Positions 50,481-63,416 of a stretch of 64,000 bases of DNA are shown here, piece by piece. The notes beneath the pieces are model-generated. The model did no database searches. It was given only the letters and a program-made list of their open reading frames with translations, and had not been told where the DNA came from. The stretch is from Aplidium turbinatum (taxonomy: Eukaryota > Chordata > Ascidiacea > Aplousobranchia > Polyclinidae), in assembly GCA_918807975.1 (NCBI GenBank), contig OU964921.1, positions 18,750,498 to 18,814,497 on the forward strand, written 5' to 3'. Made by a program: the position numbers and the translations under genes. How positions within the stretch are numbered: position 1 is the first letter of the stretch; every line of letters begins with the position of its first letter.

Positions 50481-53400
50481 TAGATAGTTTCGCAAAAAAA
50501 AATTATTTTTTAATGCATGAAATGTCTTGGAAAAGTTTTTGAAAAACTTTTGAAAAAGACAATTTTTTTCAATAATGTTCACTTTAGTACATAAAAAAAC
50601 TTTCTTAGACAATTTTTAATGACGTTAGTTTCAAACCAAAAGAATTAGATTGTTTCGCAAAAAAAAAATATTTTTCACTGTATGAAATGTTTTACAAAAT
50701 TTTTGAAAAATTTTTTTGAAAAGACAATTTTTTTTCAATAATGTTCACTATTGGTACGTAAAAAAACTTTCTTAGACAATTTTTAATGACATTAGTTCCA
50801 AACTAAAAGAATTAGATAGTTTCGCAAAAAAAAATTATTTTTCACTGTATAAAATGTCTTAGAAAAGTTTTTGAAAAATTTTTTTGAAAACACAAATTTT
50901 TTTCGATAATGTTCACTTTTAGTACGTAAATAAACTTTCTTAGACAATTTTTAATGACGTAAGTTCCAAACAAAAAGAATTAGATAGTTTCGCAAAAAAA
51001 ATTATTTTTCACTGTATGAAATGTCTTGGAAAAATTTTTTTAAAAATTCAATTTTTTTTCAATAATGTTCACTTTTAGTACGTAAATAAACTTTCTTAGA
51101 CAATTTTTAATGACGTTAGTTCCAAACTAAAAGAATTAGATAGTTTCGCAGAAAAAAATTATTTTTTAATGCATGAAATGTCTTGGAAAAGTTTTTGAAA
51201 AACTTTTGAAAAAGACAATTTTTTTCAATAATGTTCACTTTAGTACGTAAAAAAACTTTCTTAGACAATTTTTAATGACGTTCGTTTCAAACTAAAAGAA
51301 TTAGATTGTTTCGCAAAAAAAAATTATTTTTCACTGTATGAAATGTTTTACAAAATTTTTGAAAAATTTGTTTGAAAAGACAATTTTTTTTCAATAATGT
51401 TCACTATTGGTACGTAAATAAACTTTCTTAGACAATTTTTAATGACATTAGTTCCAAACTAAAAGAATTAGATAGTTTCGCAAAAAAAAATTATTTTTCA
51501 CTGTATGAAATGTCTTGGAAATAGTTTTTTGAAAAGACAATTTTTTTTCAATAATGTTCACTTTTGGTACGTAAAAAAACTTTCTTAGACAATTTTTAAT
51601 GACGTTAGTTCCAAACTAAAAGAATTAGATAGTTTCGCAAAAAAAATTTATTTTTCACTGTATGAAATGTCCTTGAAAAATTTTTGAAAAATTTCTTTGA
51701 AAAGACAATTTTTTTTCAATAATGTTCACTTTTAGTACGTAAATAAACTTTCTTAGACAATTTTTAATGACGTTAGTTCCAAACTAAAAGAATTAGATAG
51801 TTTCGCAAAAAAAAATTAATTTTCACTGTATGAAATGTCTTAGAAAAATTTCTGAAAAATTTCTTTGATAAGACAATTTTTTTTCAATAATGTTCACTTT
51901 TAGTACGTAAAAAAACTTTCTTAGACAATTTTTAATGACGTTAGTTTCAAACTAAAAGAATTAGATAGTTTTCAAAAAAAAAAAGTTTTTCACTGTATGA
52001 AATGGTTTTGAAAAATTTTTTTAAAAAGACAATTTTTTTTCAATAATGTTCACTTTTAGTACGTAACAAAACTTTCTTAGACAATTTTTAATGACGTTCG
52101 TTCCAAAATAAAAGAATTAGATAGTTTCGCAAAAAAAAATTATTTTTTACTGTATGAAATGTTTTTGAAAAATTTTTGAAAAATTTTTTTGAAAAGACAA
52201 TTTTTTTTTAATAATGTTCACTTTTAGTACGTAAATAAACTTTCTTAGACAATTTTTAATGACGTTAGTTCCAAACTAAAAGAATTAGATAGTTTCGCAA
52301 AAAAAAATTATTTTTCACTGTATGAAATGTCTTAGAAAAACTTCTGAAAAATTTCTTTGAAAAGACAATTTTTTTTCAATAATGTTCACTTTTAGTACGT
52401 AAATAAACTTTCTTAGACAGTTTTTAATGACGTTAGTTCCAAACTAAAAGAATTAGATAGTTTCGCAAAAAAAAATTATTTTTCACTGTATGAAATGTCT
52501 TAGAAAAATTTCAGAAAAATTTCTTTGAAAAGACAATTTTTTTTCAATAATGTTCACTTTTAGTACGTAAATAAACTTTCTTAGACAATTTTTAATGACG
52601 TTAGTTCCAAACTAAAAGAATTAGATAGTTTCGCAAAAAAAAATTATTTTTCACTGTATGAAATGTCTTAGAAAAATTTTTGAAAAATTTCTTTGAAAAG
52701 ACAATTTTTTTTCAATAATGTTCACTTTTAGTACGTAAATAAACTTTCTTAGACAATTTTTAATGATGTTAGTTCCAAACTAAAAGAATTAGATAGTTTC
52801 GCAAAAAAAAATTATTTTTCACTGTATGAAATGTCTTAGAAAAATTTCTGAAAAATTTTTTTGAAAGCACAATTTTTTTTCGATAATGTTCACTTTTAGT
52901 ACGTAAAAAAACTTTCTTAGACAATTTTTAATGACGTTAGTTCCAAACTAAAAGAATTAGATAGTTTTGCAAAAAAAAAAAGTTTTTCACTGTATGAAAT
53001 GTTTTTGAAAAATTTTTTTGAAAAGACAATTTTTTTTCAATAATGTTCACTTTTAGTACGTAAATAAACTTTCTTAGACAATTTTTAATGACGTTAGTTC
53101 CAAACTAAAAGAATTAGATAGTTTCGCAAAAAAAAATTATTTTTCACTGTATGAAATGTCTTGGAAAAAGTTTTTGAAAAGACAAGTTTTTTTCAATGAT
53201 GTTCACTTTTAGTACGTAACAAAACTTTCTTAGACAATTTTTAATGACATTAGTTCCAAACTAAAAGAATTAGATAGTTTCGCAAAAAAAAATTATTTTT
53301 CACTCTAAGAAATGTCTTAGAAAAAGTTTTTTGAAAAGACAATTTTTTTTCAATAATGTTCACTTTTAGTACGTAAATAAACTTTCTTAGACAATTTTTA

Positions 53401-53752
53401 ATGACGTTAGTTCCAAACTAAAAGAATTAGATAGTTTTCCAAAAAAAAAAAGTTTTTCACTGTATGAAATGGTTTTGAAAAATTTTTTTAAAAAGACAAT
53501 TTTTTTTCAATAATGTTCACTTTTAGTACGTAACAAAACTTTCTTAGACAATTTTTAATGACGTTCGTTCCAAGCTAAAAGAATTAGATAGTTTCGCAAA
53601 AAAAAATTACTTTTTACTGTATGAAATGTTTTTGAAAAATTTTTGAAAATTTTTTTTGAAAAGACAATTTTTTTTCAATAATGTTCACTTTTAGTACGTA
53701 AATAAACTTTCTTAGACAATTTTTAATGACGTTAGTTCCAAACTAAAAGAAT
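50481..53752. repeat. 3.1-kb supermodule, copy IV
   Basis: Follows copy III at offsets 5,229 then 4,913 with the CCAAAATAAAAG marker before 52,118 and the rare TTTCAGAAAAAT at 52,510 (47,597 in copy III). The GGAAATAG, TTTTGC and GTCCTTGAAA neighbourhood is shortened by the hybrid unit at 51,626-51,793. Confidence 0.87.
51626..51793. repeat. Chimeric monomer marking a two-monomer loss
   Basis: The head (TTTCGC, eight A, TTTATTTTTC) matches the unit at about 46,389. From GTCCTTGAAAAAT onward it matches the unit at about 46,725. The TTTTGC unit between (46,557) is lost. The switch is within CACTGTATGAAATGTC, a stretch identical in both parents. Confidence 0.86.
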
Positions 53753-56060
53753 TAGATAGTTTCGCAAAAAAAAATTATTTTTCACTGTATGAAATGTCTT
53801 AGAAAAACTTCTGAAAAATTTCTTTGAAAAGACAATTTTTTTTCAATAATGTTCACTTTTAGTACGTAAATAAACTTTCTTAGACAATTTTTAATGACGT
53901 TAGTTCCAAACTAAAGGAATTAGATAGTTTCGCAAAAAAAAATTATTTTTCACTGCATGAAATGTCTTAGAAAAATTTCTGAAAAATTTCTTTGAAAAGA
54001 CAATTTTTTTTCAATAATGTTCACTTTTAGTACGTAAAAAAACTTTCTTAGACAATTTTTAATGACGTTAGTTCCAAACTAAAAGAATTAGATAGTTTCG
54101 CAAAAAAAAATTAATTTTCACTGTATGAAATGTCTTAGAAAAATTTCTGAAAAATTTCTTTGATAAGACAATTTTTTTTCAATAATGTTCACTTTTAGTA
54201 CGTAAAAAAACTTTCTTAGACAATTTTTAATGACGTTAGTTCCAAACTAAAAGAATTAGATAGTTTTCCAAAAAAAAAAAAAGTTTTTCACTGTATGAAA
54301 TGGTTTTGAAAAATTATTTTAAAAAGACAATTTTTTTTCAATATTGTTCACTTTTAGTACGTAACAAAACTTTCTTAGACAATTTTTAATGACGTTCGTT
54401 CCAAACTAAAAGAATTAGATTGTTTCGCAAAAAAAAATTATTTTTTACTGTATGAAATGTTTTTGAAAAATTTTTGAAAAATTTTTTTGAAAAGACAATT
54501 TTTTTTCAATAATGTTCACTTTTAGTACGTAAATAAACTTTCTTAGACAATTTTTAATGACGTTAGTTCCAAACTAAAAGAATTAGATAGTTTCGCAAAA
54601 AAAAAATTATTTTTCACTGTATGAAATGTCTTAGAAAAACTTCTGAAAAATTTCTTTGAAAAGACAATTTTTTTCAATAATGTTCACTTTTAGTACGTAA
54701 ATAAACTTTCTTAGACAATTTTTAATGACGTTAGTTCCAAACTAAAAGAATTAGATAGTTTCGCAAAAAAAAATTATTTTTCACTGTATGAAATGTCTTA
54801 GAAAAACTTCTGAAAAATTTCTTTAAAAAGACAATTTTTTTTCAATAATGTTCACTTTTAGTACGTAAAAAAGCTTTCTTAGACAATTTTTAATGACGTT
54901 AGTTCCAAACTAAAAGAATTAGATAGTTTCGCAAAAAAAAATTATTTTTCACTGTATGAAATGTCTTAGAAAAGTTTTTGAAAATTTTTTTTGAAAAGAC
55001 AATTTTTTTTTAATAATGTTCACTTTTAGTACGTAAATAAACTTTCTTAGACAATTTTTAATGACGTTAGTTCCAAACTAAAAGAATTAGATAGTTTCGC
55101 AAAAAAAAATTATTTTTCACTGTATGAAATGTCTTGGAAAAAGTTTTTGAAAAGACAAGTTTTTTTCAATGATGTTCACTTTTAGTACGTAAATAAACTT
55201 TCTTAGACAATTTTTAATGACATTAGTTCCAAACTAAAAGAATTAGATAGTTTCGCAAAAAAAAATTATTTTTCACTCTAAGAAATGTCTTAGAAAAAGT
55301 TTTTTGAAAAGACAATTTTTTTTCAATAATGTTCACTTTTAGTACGTAAATAAACTTTCTTAGACAATTTTTAATGACGTTAGTTCCAAACTAAAAGAAT
55401 TAGATAGTTTTCCAAAAAAAAAAAGTTTTTCACTGTATGAAATGGTTTTGAAAAATTTTTTTAAAAAGACAATTTTTTTTCAATAATGTTCACTTTTAGT
55501 ACGTAACAAAACTTTCTTAGACAATTTTTAATGACGTTCGTTCCAAACTAAAAGAATTAGATAGTTTCGCAAAAAAAAAATACTTTTTACTGTATGAAAT
55601 GTTTTTGAAAAATTTTTGAAAATTTTTTTTGAAAAGACAATTTTTTTTCAATAATGTTCACTTTTAGTACGTAAATAAACTTTCTTAGACAATTTTTAAT
55701 GACGTTAGTTCCAAACTAAAAGAATTAGATAGTTTCGCAAAAAAAAATTATTTTTCACTGTATGAAATGTCTTAGAAAAACTTCTGAAAAATTTCTTTAA
55801 AAAGACAATTTTTTTTCAATAATGTTCACTTTTAGTACGTAAATAAACTTTCTTAGACAATTTTTAATGACGTTAGTTCCAAACTAAAGGAATTAGATAG
55901 TTTCGCAAAAAAAAATTATTTTTCACTGCATGAAATGTCTTAGAAAAATTTCTGAAAAATTTCTTTGAAAAGACAATTTTTTTTCAATAATGTTCACTTT
56001 TAGTACGTAAATAAACTTTCTTAGACAATTTTTAATGACGTTAGTTCCAAACTAAAAGAA
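53115..56060. repeat. 1,973-bp twelve-monomer tandem repeat, second copy partial
   Basis: Copy A is 53,115-55,087; partial copy B is 55,088-56,060. Pairs 53,115/55,088 and 53,585/55,558 are 1,973 bp apart, and both copies include the TTACTTTTTACTG or TACTTTTTACTG variant and the AAACTAAAGG-CACTGCATG unit. Copy A includes 54.08-55.08 kb, which resembles 12.55-13.55 kb (TTAATTTTC unit, TTTTCC unit with CAATATTGTTC, then two CTTCTG units). The last unit of copy A switches from the GAAAATTTTTTTTG head to an AAATAAAC tail, marking the exchange. Confidence 0.86.
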
Positions 56061-56553
56061 TTAGATAGTTTCGCAAAAAAAAATTATTTTTCACTGTATG
56101 AAATGTCTTAGAAAAATTTCTGAAAAATTTCTTTGAAAAGACAATTTTTTTTCAATAATGTTCACTTTTAGTACGTAACAAAACTTCTTTGGATGATTTT
56201 TAATGACGTTAGTTCCAAACTAAAAGAATTAGATAGTTTCGCAAAAACAAATTGTTTTTCACTGTATGAAATGTCTTAGAAAAATTTTTGAAAAATTTTT
56301 TTGAAAACACAATTTTTTTTCGATAATGTTCACTTTTAGTACGTAAAAAAACTTTTTTAGACAATTTTTAATGACATTAGTTCCAAACAAAAAGAATTAG
56401 ATAGTTTCGCAAAAAAAATTATTTTTCACTGTATGAAATGTCTTGGAAAATTTTTTTTAAAAATACAATTTTTTTTCAATAATGTTCACTTTTAGTACGT
56501 AAATAAACTTTCTTAGACAATTTTTAATGACGTTAGTTCCAAACTAAAAGAAT
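56061..56553. repeat. Satellite monomers leading into the 1,952-bp pair
   Basis: The unit at about 56,061 changes from a CTTAGAAAAATTTCTG head to an AACAAAACTTCTTTGGATG tail, where similarity to 10,881 onward begins. The next units carry AAAAACAAATTG and TTTAAAAATAC as at 10,940-11,261. Confidence 0.84.
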
Positions 56554-59500
56554 TAGATAGTTTCGCAAAAAAAAAATTATTTTTCACTGTATGAAATGTC
56601 TTGGAAAAAGTTTTTTGAAAAGACAAGTTTTTTTCAATGATGTTCACTTTTAGTACGTAAAAAAACTTTCTTAGACAATTTTTAATGACGTTAGTTCCAA
56701 ACTAAAAGAATTAGATAGTTTCGCAAAAAAAAATTATTTTTCACTGTATGAAATGTCTTGGAAATAGTTTTTTGAAAAGACAAGTTTTTTTCAATGATGT
56801 TCACTTTTAGTACGTAACAAAACTTTCTTAGACAATTTTTAATGACGTTAGTTCCAAACTAAAAGAATTAGATAGTTTCCCAAAAAAAAGTTATTTTTTA
56901 CTGTATGAAATGTCTTAGAAAAATTTTTGAAAAATTTTTTGAAAAGACAATTTTTTTTCAATAATGTTCACTTTTGGTACGTAAAAAAACTTTCTTAGAC
57001 AATTTTTCATGACGTTAGTTCAAAACTAAAAGAATTAGATAGTTTTGCAAAAAAAAATTATTTTTCACTGTATGAAATGTCTTAGAAAAGTTTTTGAAAA
57101 TTTTTTTTGAAAAGACAATTTTTTTTCAATAATGTTCACTTTTGGTACGTAAAAAAACTTTCTTAGACAATTTTTAATGACATTAGTTCCAAACTAAAAG
57201 AATTAGATAGTTTCGCAAAAAAAAAATTATTTTTTACTGTATGAAATGTCTTGGAAAAAGTTTTTGAAAAGACAAGTTTTTTTCAATGATGTTCACTTTT
57301 AGTACGTAACAAAACTTTCTTAGACAATTTTTAATGACGTTAGTTCCAAACAAAAAGAATTAGATAGTTTCGCAAAAAAAAATTATTTTTCACTGTATGA
57401 AATGTCTTGGAAAAATTTTTTTAAAAAGACATTTTTTTTTTTTCAATAATGTTCACTTTTAGTACGTAAAAAAACTTTCTTAGACAATTTTTAATGACGT
57501 TAGTTCCAAACTAAAAGAATTGGATAGTTTCACAAAAAAAATTATTTTTCACTGTATGATTTGTCTTAGAAAAGCTTTTGAAAAATTTTTTTGAAAACAC
57601 AATTTATTTCAATAATGTTCACTTTTAGTACGTAAATAAACTTTCTTTGGCAATTTTTAATGACGTTAGTTCCAAACTAAACGAATTAGATAGTTTTGCA
57701 AAAAAAAAAAGTTTTTCACTGTATGAAATGTTTTTAAAAAATTTGTTTGAAAAGACAATTTTTTTTCAATAATGTTCACTTTTAGTACGTTACAAAACTT
57801 CCTTAGACAATTTTTAATGACGTTAGTTCCAAACTAAAAGAATTAGATAGTTTCGCAAAAAAAAATTATTTTTCACTGTATGAAATGTCCTTGAAAAATT
57901 TTTGAAAAATTTTTTTGAAAAGACAATTTTTTTTCAATAATGTTCACTTTTAGTACGTAAATAAACTTTCTTAGACAATTTTTAATGACGTTAGTTCCAA
58001 ACTAAAAGAATTAGATAGTTTCGCAAAAAAAAATTAATTTTCACTGTATGAAATGTCTTAGAAAAATTTCTGAAAAATTTCTTTGATAAGACAATTTTTT
58101 TTCAATAATGTTCACTTTTAGTACGTAAAAAAACTTTTTTAGACAATTTTTAATGACGTTAGTTCCAAACTAAAAGAATTAGATAGTTTTCCAAAAAAAA
58201 AAAAAGTTTTTCACTGTATGAAATGGTTTTGAAAAATTATTTTAAAAAGACAATTTTTTTTCAATATTGTTCACTTTTAGTACGTAACAAAACTTTCTTA
58301 GACAATTTTTAATGACGTTCGTTCCAAACTAAAAGAATTAGATAGTTTCGCAAAAAGAAATTATTTTTTACTGTATGAAATGTTTTTGAAAAATTTTTGA
58401 AAAATTTTTTTGAAAAGACAATTTTTTTTCAATAATGTTCACTTTTAGTACGTAAATAAACTTTCTTAGACAATTTTTAATGACGTTAGTTCCAAACTAA
58501 AAGAATTAGATAGTTTCGCAAAAAAAAAATTATTTTTCACTGTATGAAATGTCTTGGAAAAAGTTTTTTGAAAAGACAAGTTTTTTTCAATGATGTTCAC
58601 TTTTAGTACGTAAAAAAACTTTCTTAGACAATTTTTAATGACGTTAGTTCCAAACTAAAAGAATTAGATAGTTTCGCAAAAAAAAATTATTTTTCACTGT
58701 ATGAAATGTCTTGGAAATAGTTTTTTGAAAAGACAAGTTTTTTTCAATGATGTTCACTTTTAGTACGTAACAAAACTTTCTTAGACAATTTTTAATGACG
58801 TTAGTTCCAAACTAAAAGAATTAGATAGTTTCCCAAAAAAAAGTTATTTTTTACTGTATGAAATGTCTTAGAAAAATTTTTGAAAAATTTTTTGAAAAGA
58901 CAATTTTTTTTCAATAATGTTCACTTTTGGTACGTAAAAAAACTTTCTTAGACAATTTTTAATGACGTTAGTTCCAAACTAAAAGAATTAGATAGTTTTG
59001 CAAAAAAAAATTATTTTTCACTGTATGAAATGTCTTAGAAAAGTTTTTGAAAATTTTTTTTGAAAAGACAATTTTTTTTCAATAATGTTCACTTTTGGTA
59101 CGTAAAAAAACTTTCTTAGACAATTTTTAATGACATTAGTTCCAAACTAAAAGAATTAGATAGTTTCGCAAAAAAAAAATTATTTTTTACTGTATGAAAT
59201 GTCTTGGAAAAAGTTTTTGAAAAGACAAGTTTTTTTCAATGATGTTCACTTTTAGTACGTAACAAAACTTTCTTAGACAATTTTTAATGACGTTAGTTCC
59301 AAACAAAAAGAATTAGATAGTTTCGCAAAAAAAAATTATTTTTCACTGTATGAAATGTCTTGGAAAATTTTTTTAAAAAGACATTTTTTTTTTTTCAATA
59401 ATGTTCACTTTTAGTACGTAAAAAAACTTTCTTAGACAATTTTTAATGACGTTAGTTCCAAACTAAAAGAATTGGATAGTTTCACAAAAAAAATTATTTT

Positions 59501-60458
59501 TCACTGTATGATTTGTCTTAGAAAAGCTTTTGAAAAATTTTTTTGAAAACACAATTTATTTCAATAATGTTCACTTTTAGTACGTAAATAAACTTTCTTT
59601 GGCAATTTTTAATGACGTTAGTTCCAAACTAAACGAATTAGATAGTTTTGCAAAAAAAAAAAGTTTTTCACTGTATGAAATGTTTTTAAAAAATTTGTTT
59701 GAAAAGACAATTTTTTTTCAATAATGTTCACTTTTAGTACGTTACAAAACTTCCTTAGACAATTTTTAATGACGTTAGTTCCAAACTAAAAGAATTAGAT
59801 AGTTTCGCAAAAAAAAATTATTTTTCACTGTATGAAATGTCCTTGAAAAATTTTTGAAAAATTTTTTTGAAAAGACAATTTTTTTTCACTAATGTTCACT
59901 TTTAGTACGTAAATAAACTTTCTTAGACAATTTTTAATGACGTTAGTTCCAAACTAAAAGAATTAGATAGTTTCGCAAAAAAAAATTAATTTTCACTGTA
60001 TGAAATGTCTCAGAAAAATTTCTGAAAAATTTCTTTGATAAGACAATTTTTTTTCAATAATGTTCACTTTTAGTACGTAAAAAAACTTTCTTAGACAATT
60101 TTTAATGACGTTAGTTCCAAACTAAAAGAATTAGATAGTTTTCCAAAAAAAAAAAAAGTTTTTCACTGTATGAAATGGTTTTGAAAAATTATTTTAAAAA
60201 GACAATTTTTTTTCAATATTGTTCACTTTTAGTACGTAACAAAACTTTCTTAGACAATTTTTAATGACGTTCGTTCCAAACTAAAAGAATTAGATAGTTT
60301 CGCAAAAAGAAATTATTTTTTACTGTATGAAATGTTTTTGAAAAATTTTTGAAAAATTTTTTTGAAAAGACAATTTTTTTTCAATAATGTTCACTTTTAG
60401 TACGTAAATAAACTTTCTTAGACAATTTTTAATGACGTTAGTTCCAAACTAAAAGAAT
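56554..60458. repeat. 1,952-bp twelve-monomer tandem duplication (two copies)
   Basis: Copy A is 56,554-58,506, copy B 58,507-60,458. The rare ATGATTTGTC lies at 57,556 and 59,508. Both copies share ACAATTTATTTC, AAAAAGAAATTATT and CAATATTGTTC, so these changes predate the duplication. Copies differ by a few bases, for example TTTTTCATGACG near 57,007 only in copy A and TCACTAATG near 59,887 only in copy B. The same block exists once at 11,262-13,044. Confidence 0.94.
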
Positions 60459-62110
60459 TAGATAGTTTCGCAAAAAAAAAATTATTTTTCACTGTATGAA
60501 ATGTCTTAGAAAAACTTCTGAAAAATTTCTTTGAAAAGACAATTTTTTTTCAATAATGTTCACTTTTAGTACGTAAATAAACTTTCTTAGACAATTTTTA
60601 ATGACGTTAGTTCCAAACTAAAAGAATTAGATAGTTTCGCAAAAAAAAATTATTTTTCACTGTATGAAATGTCTTAGAAAAACTTCTGAAAAATTTCTTT
60701 GAAAAGACAATTTTTTTTCAATAATGTTCACTTTTAGTTTGTAAAAAAGCTTTCTTAGACAATTTTTAATGACGTTAGTTCCAAACTAAAAGAATTAGAT
60801 AATTTCGCAAAAAAAAATTATTTTTCACTGTATGAAATGTCTTAGAAAAGTTTTTGAAAATTTTTTTTGAAAAAACAATTTTTTTTTAATAATGTTCACT
60901 TTTAGTACGTAAAAAAGCTTTCTTAGACAATTTTTAATGACGTTAGTTCCAAACTAAAAGAATTAGATAGTTTCGCAAAAAAAAATTATTTTTCACGGTA
61001 TGAAATGTCTTGGAAAAAGTTTTTTGAAAAGACAAGTTTTTTTCAATGATGTTCACTTTTAGTACGTAACAAAACTTTCTTAGACAATTTTTAATGACGT
61101 TAGTTCCAAACTAAAAGAATTAGAGAGTTTTGCAAAAAAAATTATTTTTTACTGCATGAAATGTCTTGAAAAAGTTTTTGAGAAACTTTTGAAAAAGACA
61201 ATTTTTTTCAATAATGTTCACTTTAGTACGTAAAAAAATTTTCTTAGACAATTTTTAATGACGTTAGTTTCAAACTAAAAGAATTAGATTGTTTCGCAAA
61301 AAAAAATTATTTTTCACTGTATGAAATGTCATAGAAAAGTTTTTGAAAAATTTTTTTGAAAAGGCAATTTTTTTTTTATAATGTTCACTTTTAGTACGTA
61401 AAAAAACTTTCTTAGACAATTTTTAATGACGTTAGTTCCAAACTAAAAGAATTAGATAGTTTCGCAAAAAAAAATTATTTTGCACAGTATGAAATGTCTT
61501 GGAAAAAGTTTTTTGAAAAGACAAGTTTTTTTCAATGATGTTCACTTTTAGTACGTAAAAAAACTTTCTTAGACAATTTTTAATGACGTTAGTTCCAAAC
61601 TAAAAGAATTAGATAGTTTCCCAAAAAAAAATTATTTTTTACTGTATGAAATGTCTTAGAAAAATTTTTGAAAAATTTTTTTGAAAAGACAATTTTTTTT
61701 CAATAATGTTCACTTTTAGTTCGTAAATAAACTTTCTTAGACAATTTTTAATGACGTTAGTTCCAAACTAAAAGAATTAGAGAGTTTTGCAAAAAAAATT
61801 ATTTTTTACTGCATGAAATGTCTTGAAAAAGTTTTTGAGAAACTTTTGAAAAAGACAATTTTTTTCAATAATGTTCACTTTAGTACGTAACAAAACTTTC
61901 TTAGACAATTTTTAATGACGTTAGTTTCAAACTAAAAGAATTAGATTGTTTCGCAAAAAAAAATTATTTTTCACTGTATGAAATGTCATAGAAAAGTTTT
62001 TGAAAAATTTTTTTGAAAAGGCAATTTTTTTTTAGTACGTAAAAACTTTTAGTACGTAAAAAAACTTTCTTAGACAATTTTTAATGACGTTAGTTCCAAA
62101 CTAAAAGAAT
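60459..62110. repeat. One copy of the ten-monomer HOR, distant locus
   Basis: Ten units in the same order as 13,045-14,695, total 1,652 bp: CTTCTG, CTTCTG, the AAATTTTTTTTG unit, CACGG, GAGAG (61,121), TTG, GCACAG, TTTCCC (61,610), GAGAG (61,778), TTG. It differs at diagnostic sites: TAATTTCGC instead of TTTAGC in the third unit, TTATTTTTC instead of TTGCTTTTC in the second, and TAGTTTGTAA near 60,737. The last TTG unit carries a template-switch scar at 62,030. Confidence 0.92.
62031..62060. other. Template-switch scar inside a TTG monomer (first copy)
   Basis: Where other TTG units read AATAATGTTCACTTTTAGTA, this one reads TTTAGTACGTAAAAACTTTT then AGTACGTAA. About ten bases (AATAATGTTC) are replaced by an extra AGTACGTAAAA, so TAGTACGTAA appears twice. 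The flanks are normal. The same scar is at 63,842. Confidence 0.88.
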
Positions 62111-63416
62111 TAGATAGTTTCGCAAAAAAAAATTATTTTGCACAGTATGAAATGTCTTGGAAAAATTTTTTTGAAAAGACAATTTTTTTTCAATTATGTT
62201 CACTTTTGGTACGTAACAAAACTTCCTTAGATGATTTTTAATGACGTTAGTTCCAAACTAAAAGAATTAGATAGTTTCGCAAAAAAAAATTATTTTTCAC
62301 TGTATGAAATGTCTTAGAAAAATTTCTGAAAAATTTCTTTGATAAGACAATTTTTTTTCAATAATGTTCACTTTTAGTACGTAAATAAACTTTCTTTGGC
62401 AATTTTTAATGACGTTAGTTCCAAACTAAACGAATTAGATAGTTTTGCAAAAAAAAAAAGTTTTTCACTGTATAAAATGTTTTTAAAAAGTTTGTTTGAA
62501 AAGACAATTTTTTTTCAATAATGTTCACTTTTAGTACGTTACAAAACTTCCTTAGACAATTTTTAATGACGTTAGTTCCAAACTAAAAGAATTAGATAGT
62601 TTCGCAAAAAAAAATTATTTTTCACTGTATGAAATGTCCTTGAAAAATTTTTGAAAAATTTTTTTGAAAAGACAATTTTTTTCAATAATGTTCACTTTTA
62701 GTACGTAAATAAACTTTCTTAGACAATTTTTAATGACGTTAGTTCCAAACTAAAAGAATTAGATAGTTTCGCAAAAAACAAAATTTTTCACTGTATGAAA
62801 TGGTTTTGAAAAATTATTTTAAAAAGACAATTTTTTTTCAAAAATGTTCACTTTTAGTACGTAACAAAACTTTCTTAGATAATTTTTAATGACGTTCGTT
62901 CCAAACTAAAAGAATTAGATAGTTTCGCAAAAAAAAATTATTTTTTACTGTATGAAATGTTTTTGAAAAATTTTTGAAAAATTTTTTTGAAAAGACAATT
63001 TTTTTTCAATAATGTTCACTTTTAGTACGTAAAAAAACTTTCTTAGACAATTTTTAATGACGTTAGTTCCAAACTAAAAGAATTAGATAGTTTCGCAAAA
63101 AAAGAATTATTTTTCACAGTATGAAATGTCTTAGAAAAGTTTTTGAAAAATTTTTTTGAAAAGACAATTTTTTTTCAATAATGTTCACTTTTGGTACGTA
63201 AAAAAACTTTCTTAGACAAGTTTTAATGACGTTAGTTCCAAACTAAAAGAATTAGATAGTTTCGCAAAAAAAAATTAATTTTCACTGTATGAAATGTCTT
63301 AGAAAAATTTCTGAAAAATTTCTTTGATAAGACAATTTTTTTTCAATAATGTTCACTTTTAGTACGTAAATAAACTTTCTTTGGCAATTTTTAATGACGT
63401 TAGTTCCAAACTAAAC

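Larger units (their letters stand above)
43611..53916. repeat. 5.7-kb segmental tandem duplication, second copy shortened
   Basis: Copy A is 43,611-49,332 and copy B 49,333-53,916. The offset is 5,722 at the start: 43,611/49,333, and the odd AAACTAAAAAATAG deletion at 43,771/49,493. It then falls to 5,554 (44,614/50,168), 5,229 (45,252/50,481) and 4,913 (47,205/52,118, 48,672/53,585). Copy A therefore has one monomer more near 44.1 kb and copy B has lost two monomers twice, with hybrid units left at 50,325-50,480 and 51,626-51,793. After 53,916 the copies diverge. Confidence 0.9.

Noticed and set aside
62031-62060. Possible regulatory site from the doubled TAGTACGTAA
   Set aside because: It is better explained as a local template-switch scar, and it is copied unchanged in the 1,811-bp repeat at 63,842.
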